Source: Amycolatopsis circi
GTDB taxonomy: Bacteria > Actinomycetota > Actinomycetes > Mycobacteriales > Pseudonocardiaceae
Length of the DNA: 59,112 nucleotides
Direction: 5' to 3'
Assembly (NCBI RefSeq): GCF_003385235.1
Contig: NZ_PQIA01000047.1
Location: 1-59,112, forward strand
Shown here: positions 58,155 to 59,112 of the stretch, piece after piece
How the letters are laid out: every line of letters begins with the position of its first letter
Numbering within the stretch: position 1 is the first letter of the stretch
The notes under the pieces: generated by a model
Databases searched by the model: none
What the model was told of the DNA's origin: nothing
The model's input: only the letters and a program-made list of their open reading frames with translations
Program-made: the position numbers and the translations under genes

Positions 58155-58196
58155 CGTTCCGGGGCGGCCATCCGGCGGGCCGCCCCGGACGCTTTT
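58155..58196 (+). terminator. 12-bp stem terminator after secreted-protein gene
   Basis: TCCGGGGCGGCC (58158-58169) pairs perfectly with GGCCGCCCCGGA (58178-58189), followed by four T residues at 58193-58196. Confidence 0.8.
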
Positions 58197-58322
58197 CCGG
58201 TCCGCTTGGCCGAAACTGCTCGCCCGTAGCGCCGCAGATCCGCCTCGGCAGTTGCCCGAGGCGGGCGAAAGCCGCTAGACACAGGACGTCTTGGTCCGGC
58301 GACCGGCTCACGGGTGATCACG

Positions 58323-59112
58323 ATGACGGTACGATTCCGTCTGCTCGGCCCTGTTGGCGTGACGGTGCACGACCGTGCGATCGAACTGGGCCATCCGCAA
58401 TTGCGCTGCATGGCGGCGGTGCTGCTGATCGAAGCCAATCAGACGGTCGCGATGGACGAACTCATCGACCGGGTCTGGCCCGAAGGCGCGCTCCCCCGGC
58501 AGCCGCGCCGGGCGGTGCAGCACAACATTCCGTTGCTGCGCAAGGTTCTCGCTCCGGTTCCGGAGGTCGCGCTCACCCGGAACGGCTGCGGTTACCAGCT
58601 TTCCGTCGAACCGGACGCGATCGATCTGCATCGTTTCCACGCACTGCTGACCCAAGCCCGCACCGCGCAGCAACAGAATCAGGACGAGCTGGATCCCCAC
58701 GCCGCGACCGCCTTGGAACAGGCATTGTCGTTGTGGCAAGGCAAGCCTTTCTCGGATCTCGCCGCCGCGGCCGACATCCCATGGCTGTGCTCGCTGCGTG
58801 CCGCACTCACCGCGCGCCAGCGGACCGCGCGCCTCGACCTCGCCGACATCCGGCTGCGCCAAGGCAGACACACGGAACTGCTCGCCGAACTGGCCGCCGA
58901 CACCGCGAACCACCCGTTCGACGAACGCCTCGCCGGGCAGTACCTGCTGGCGCTCTACCGAAGTCGCCGCCAAGCCGAAGCGTTGCAGCATTACCATCGC
59001 CTGCAACGCGTTCTGGCCGAGGAACTCGGCACCGATCCCAGCCGTCCGCTCCGGCGGCTGCACGAGCAGATCCTCGCCGCCGACCCCGCGCTGGCCGCGC
59101 CCGCCCCCGAAC
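58323..59112 (+). CDS. Second SARP/AfsR-type regulator (3' end outside window)
   Basis: The frame opens at ATG 58323 and runs off the right edge after 263 codons without a stop. It has an OmpR-type winged helix (MTVRFRLLGPVGVTV to LTRNGCGYQLSV, about 1-95) and a BTAD domain (IDLHRFHALLTQARTA to DPSRPLRRLHEQILA, about 100-250). Whether an NB-ARC ATPase domain follows, as in AfsR, cannot be seen. An in-frame GTG at 58314 is another possible start. It may control a second pathway to the right. Confidence 0.88.
   Translation, partial: MTVRFRLLGPVGVTVHDRAIELGHPQLRCMAAVLLIEANQTVAMDELIDRVWPEGALPRQPRRAVQHNIPLLRKVLAPVPEVALTRNGCGYQLSVEPDAIDLHRFHALLTQARTAQQQNQDELDPHAATALEQALSLWQGKPFSDLAAAADIPWLCSLRAALTARQRTARLDLADIRLRQGRHTELLAELAADTANHPFDERLAGQYLLALYRSRRQAEALQHYHRLQRVLAEELGTDPSRPLRRLHEQILAADPALAAPAPE

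Noticed and set aside
1..59112. CRISPR array, insertion sequence or phage genes
   Set aside because: No regularly spaced repeats, transposase, integrase or structural phage genes were seen on either strand.

Overview
This is a high-GC actinomycete chromosome segment. GTG, TTG and leaderless starts, SARP regulators, Hsp70/IniB-type genes and heavy translational coupling point to the Pseudonocardiales, and an Amycolatopsis-like genome is my best guess by eye. No transposase, integrase or CRISPR array was seen.

Left flank (1-14.2 kb), mostly stress and housekeeping genes: a partial IniB-domain protein divergent from a DnaK-like protein and a large ATP-binding LuxR regulator that could be an IniR counterpart; a molybdopterin/flavin oxidoreductase pair; a pentapeptide-repeat protein; a DUF2993-like protein; a cyclic-nucleotide-domain histidine kinase coupled to a response regulator fused to a thioredoxin-reductase-like flavoprotein; a beta-helix protein; and tRNA-Ala(GGC) with a strong terminator. 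A gene-poor stretch of about 1.37 kb follows.

Centre (15.6-50.1 kb), a biosynthetic gene cluster I cannot match to a known product. A SARP activator precedes a plus-strand operon: ACP, ketosynthase, chain-length-factor-like partner, ketoreductase, ATP-grasp ligase, SbnB-like dehydrogenase, SbnA-like PLP synthase and a compact MMPL-like membrane protein. Facing it is a minus-strand operon of about 16 kb: phytoene-desaturase-like flavoprotein, second ACP, truncated and full acyl-CoA dehydrogenases, second SbnA, a 3228-residue NRPS, ABC-2 permease, MbtH protein and DrrA-type ATPase. The SbnA/SbnB set predicts L-2,3-diaminopropionate (Dap) supply. The NRPS reads C-A-T-C-A-T-C-A*-T-TE. A1 and A2 share one acidic pocket signature, the first C domain looks EntF-like, and the third A domain is degenerate. 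A third operon at 46.9-50.0 kb holds a KASIII, a LysA/BtrK-type decarboxylase and a KAS-like partner without the catalytic Cys. Three promoters (16444, 41239, 50077) carry GTCA-centred heptamers with an 11-bp period, the layout of SARP boxes. They tie the three operons together.

Between operons two and three lie a LolD/FtsX-type ABC exporter and a histidine kinase and response regulator that converge on a 53-bp palindrome. Variants of this palindrome occur three times within 3 kb.

Right flank (50.1-59.1 kb): small membrane proteins, two MarR regulators with visible palindromic operators, a CPBP protease, a flavin monooxygenase, a second two-component operon, a small secreted protein, and the start of a second SARP gene that runs off the window.

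Working model (inference): a KS/CLF-made reduced acyl chain on an ACP is passed to the EntF-like C domain and condensed with two residues of one kind, probably Dap, then further processed by module 3, the dehydrogenases, the FAD enzyme and the ATP-grasp ligase, and exported by the ABC/MMPL proteins.
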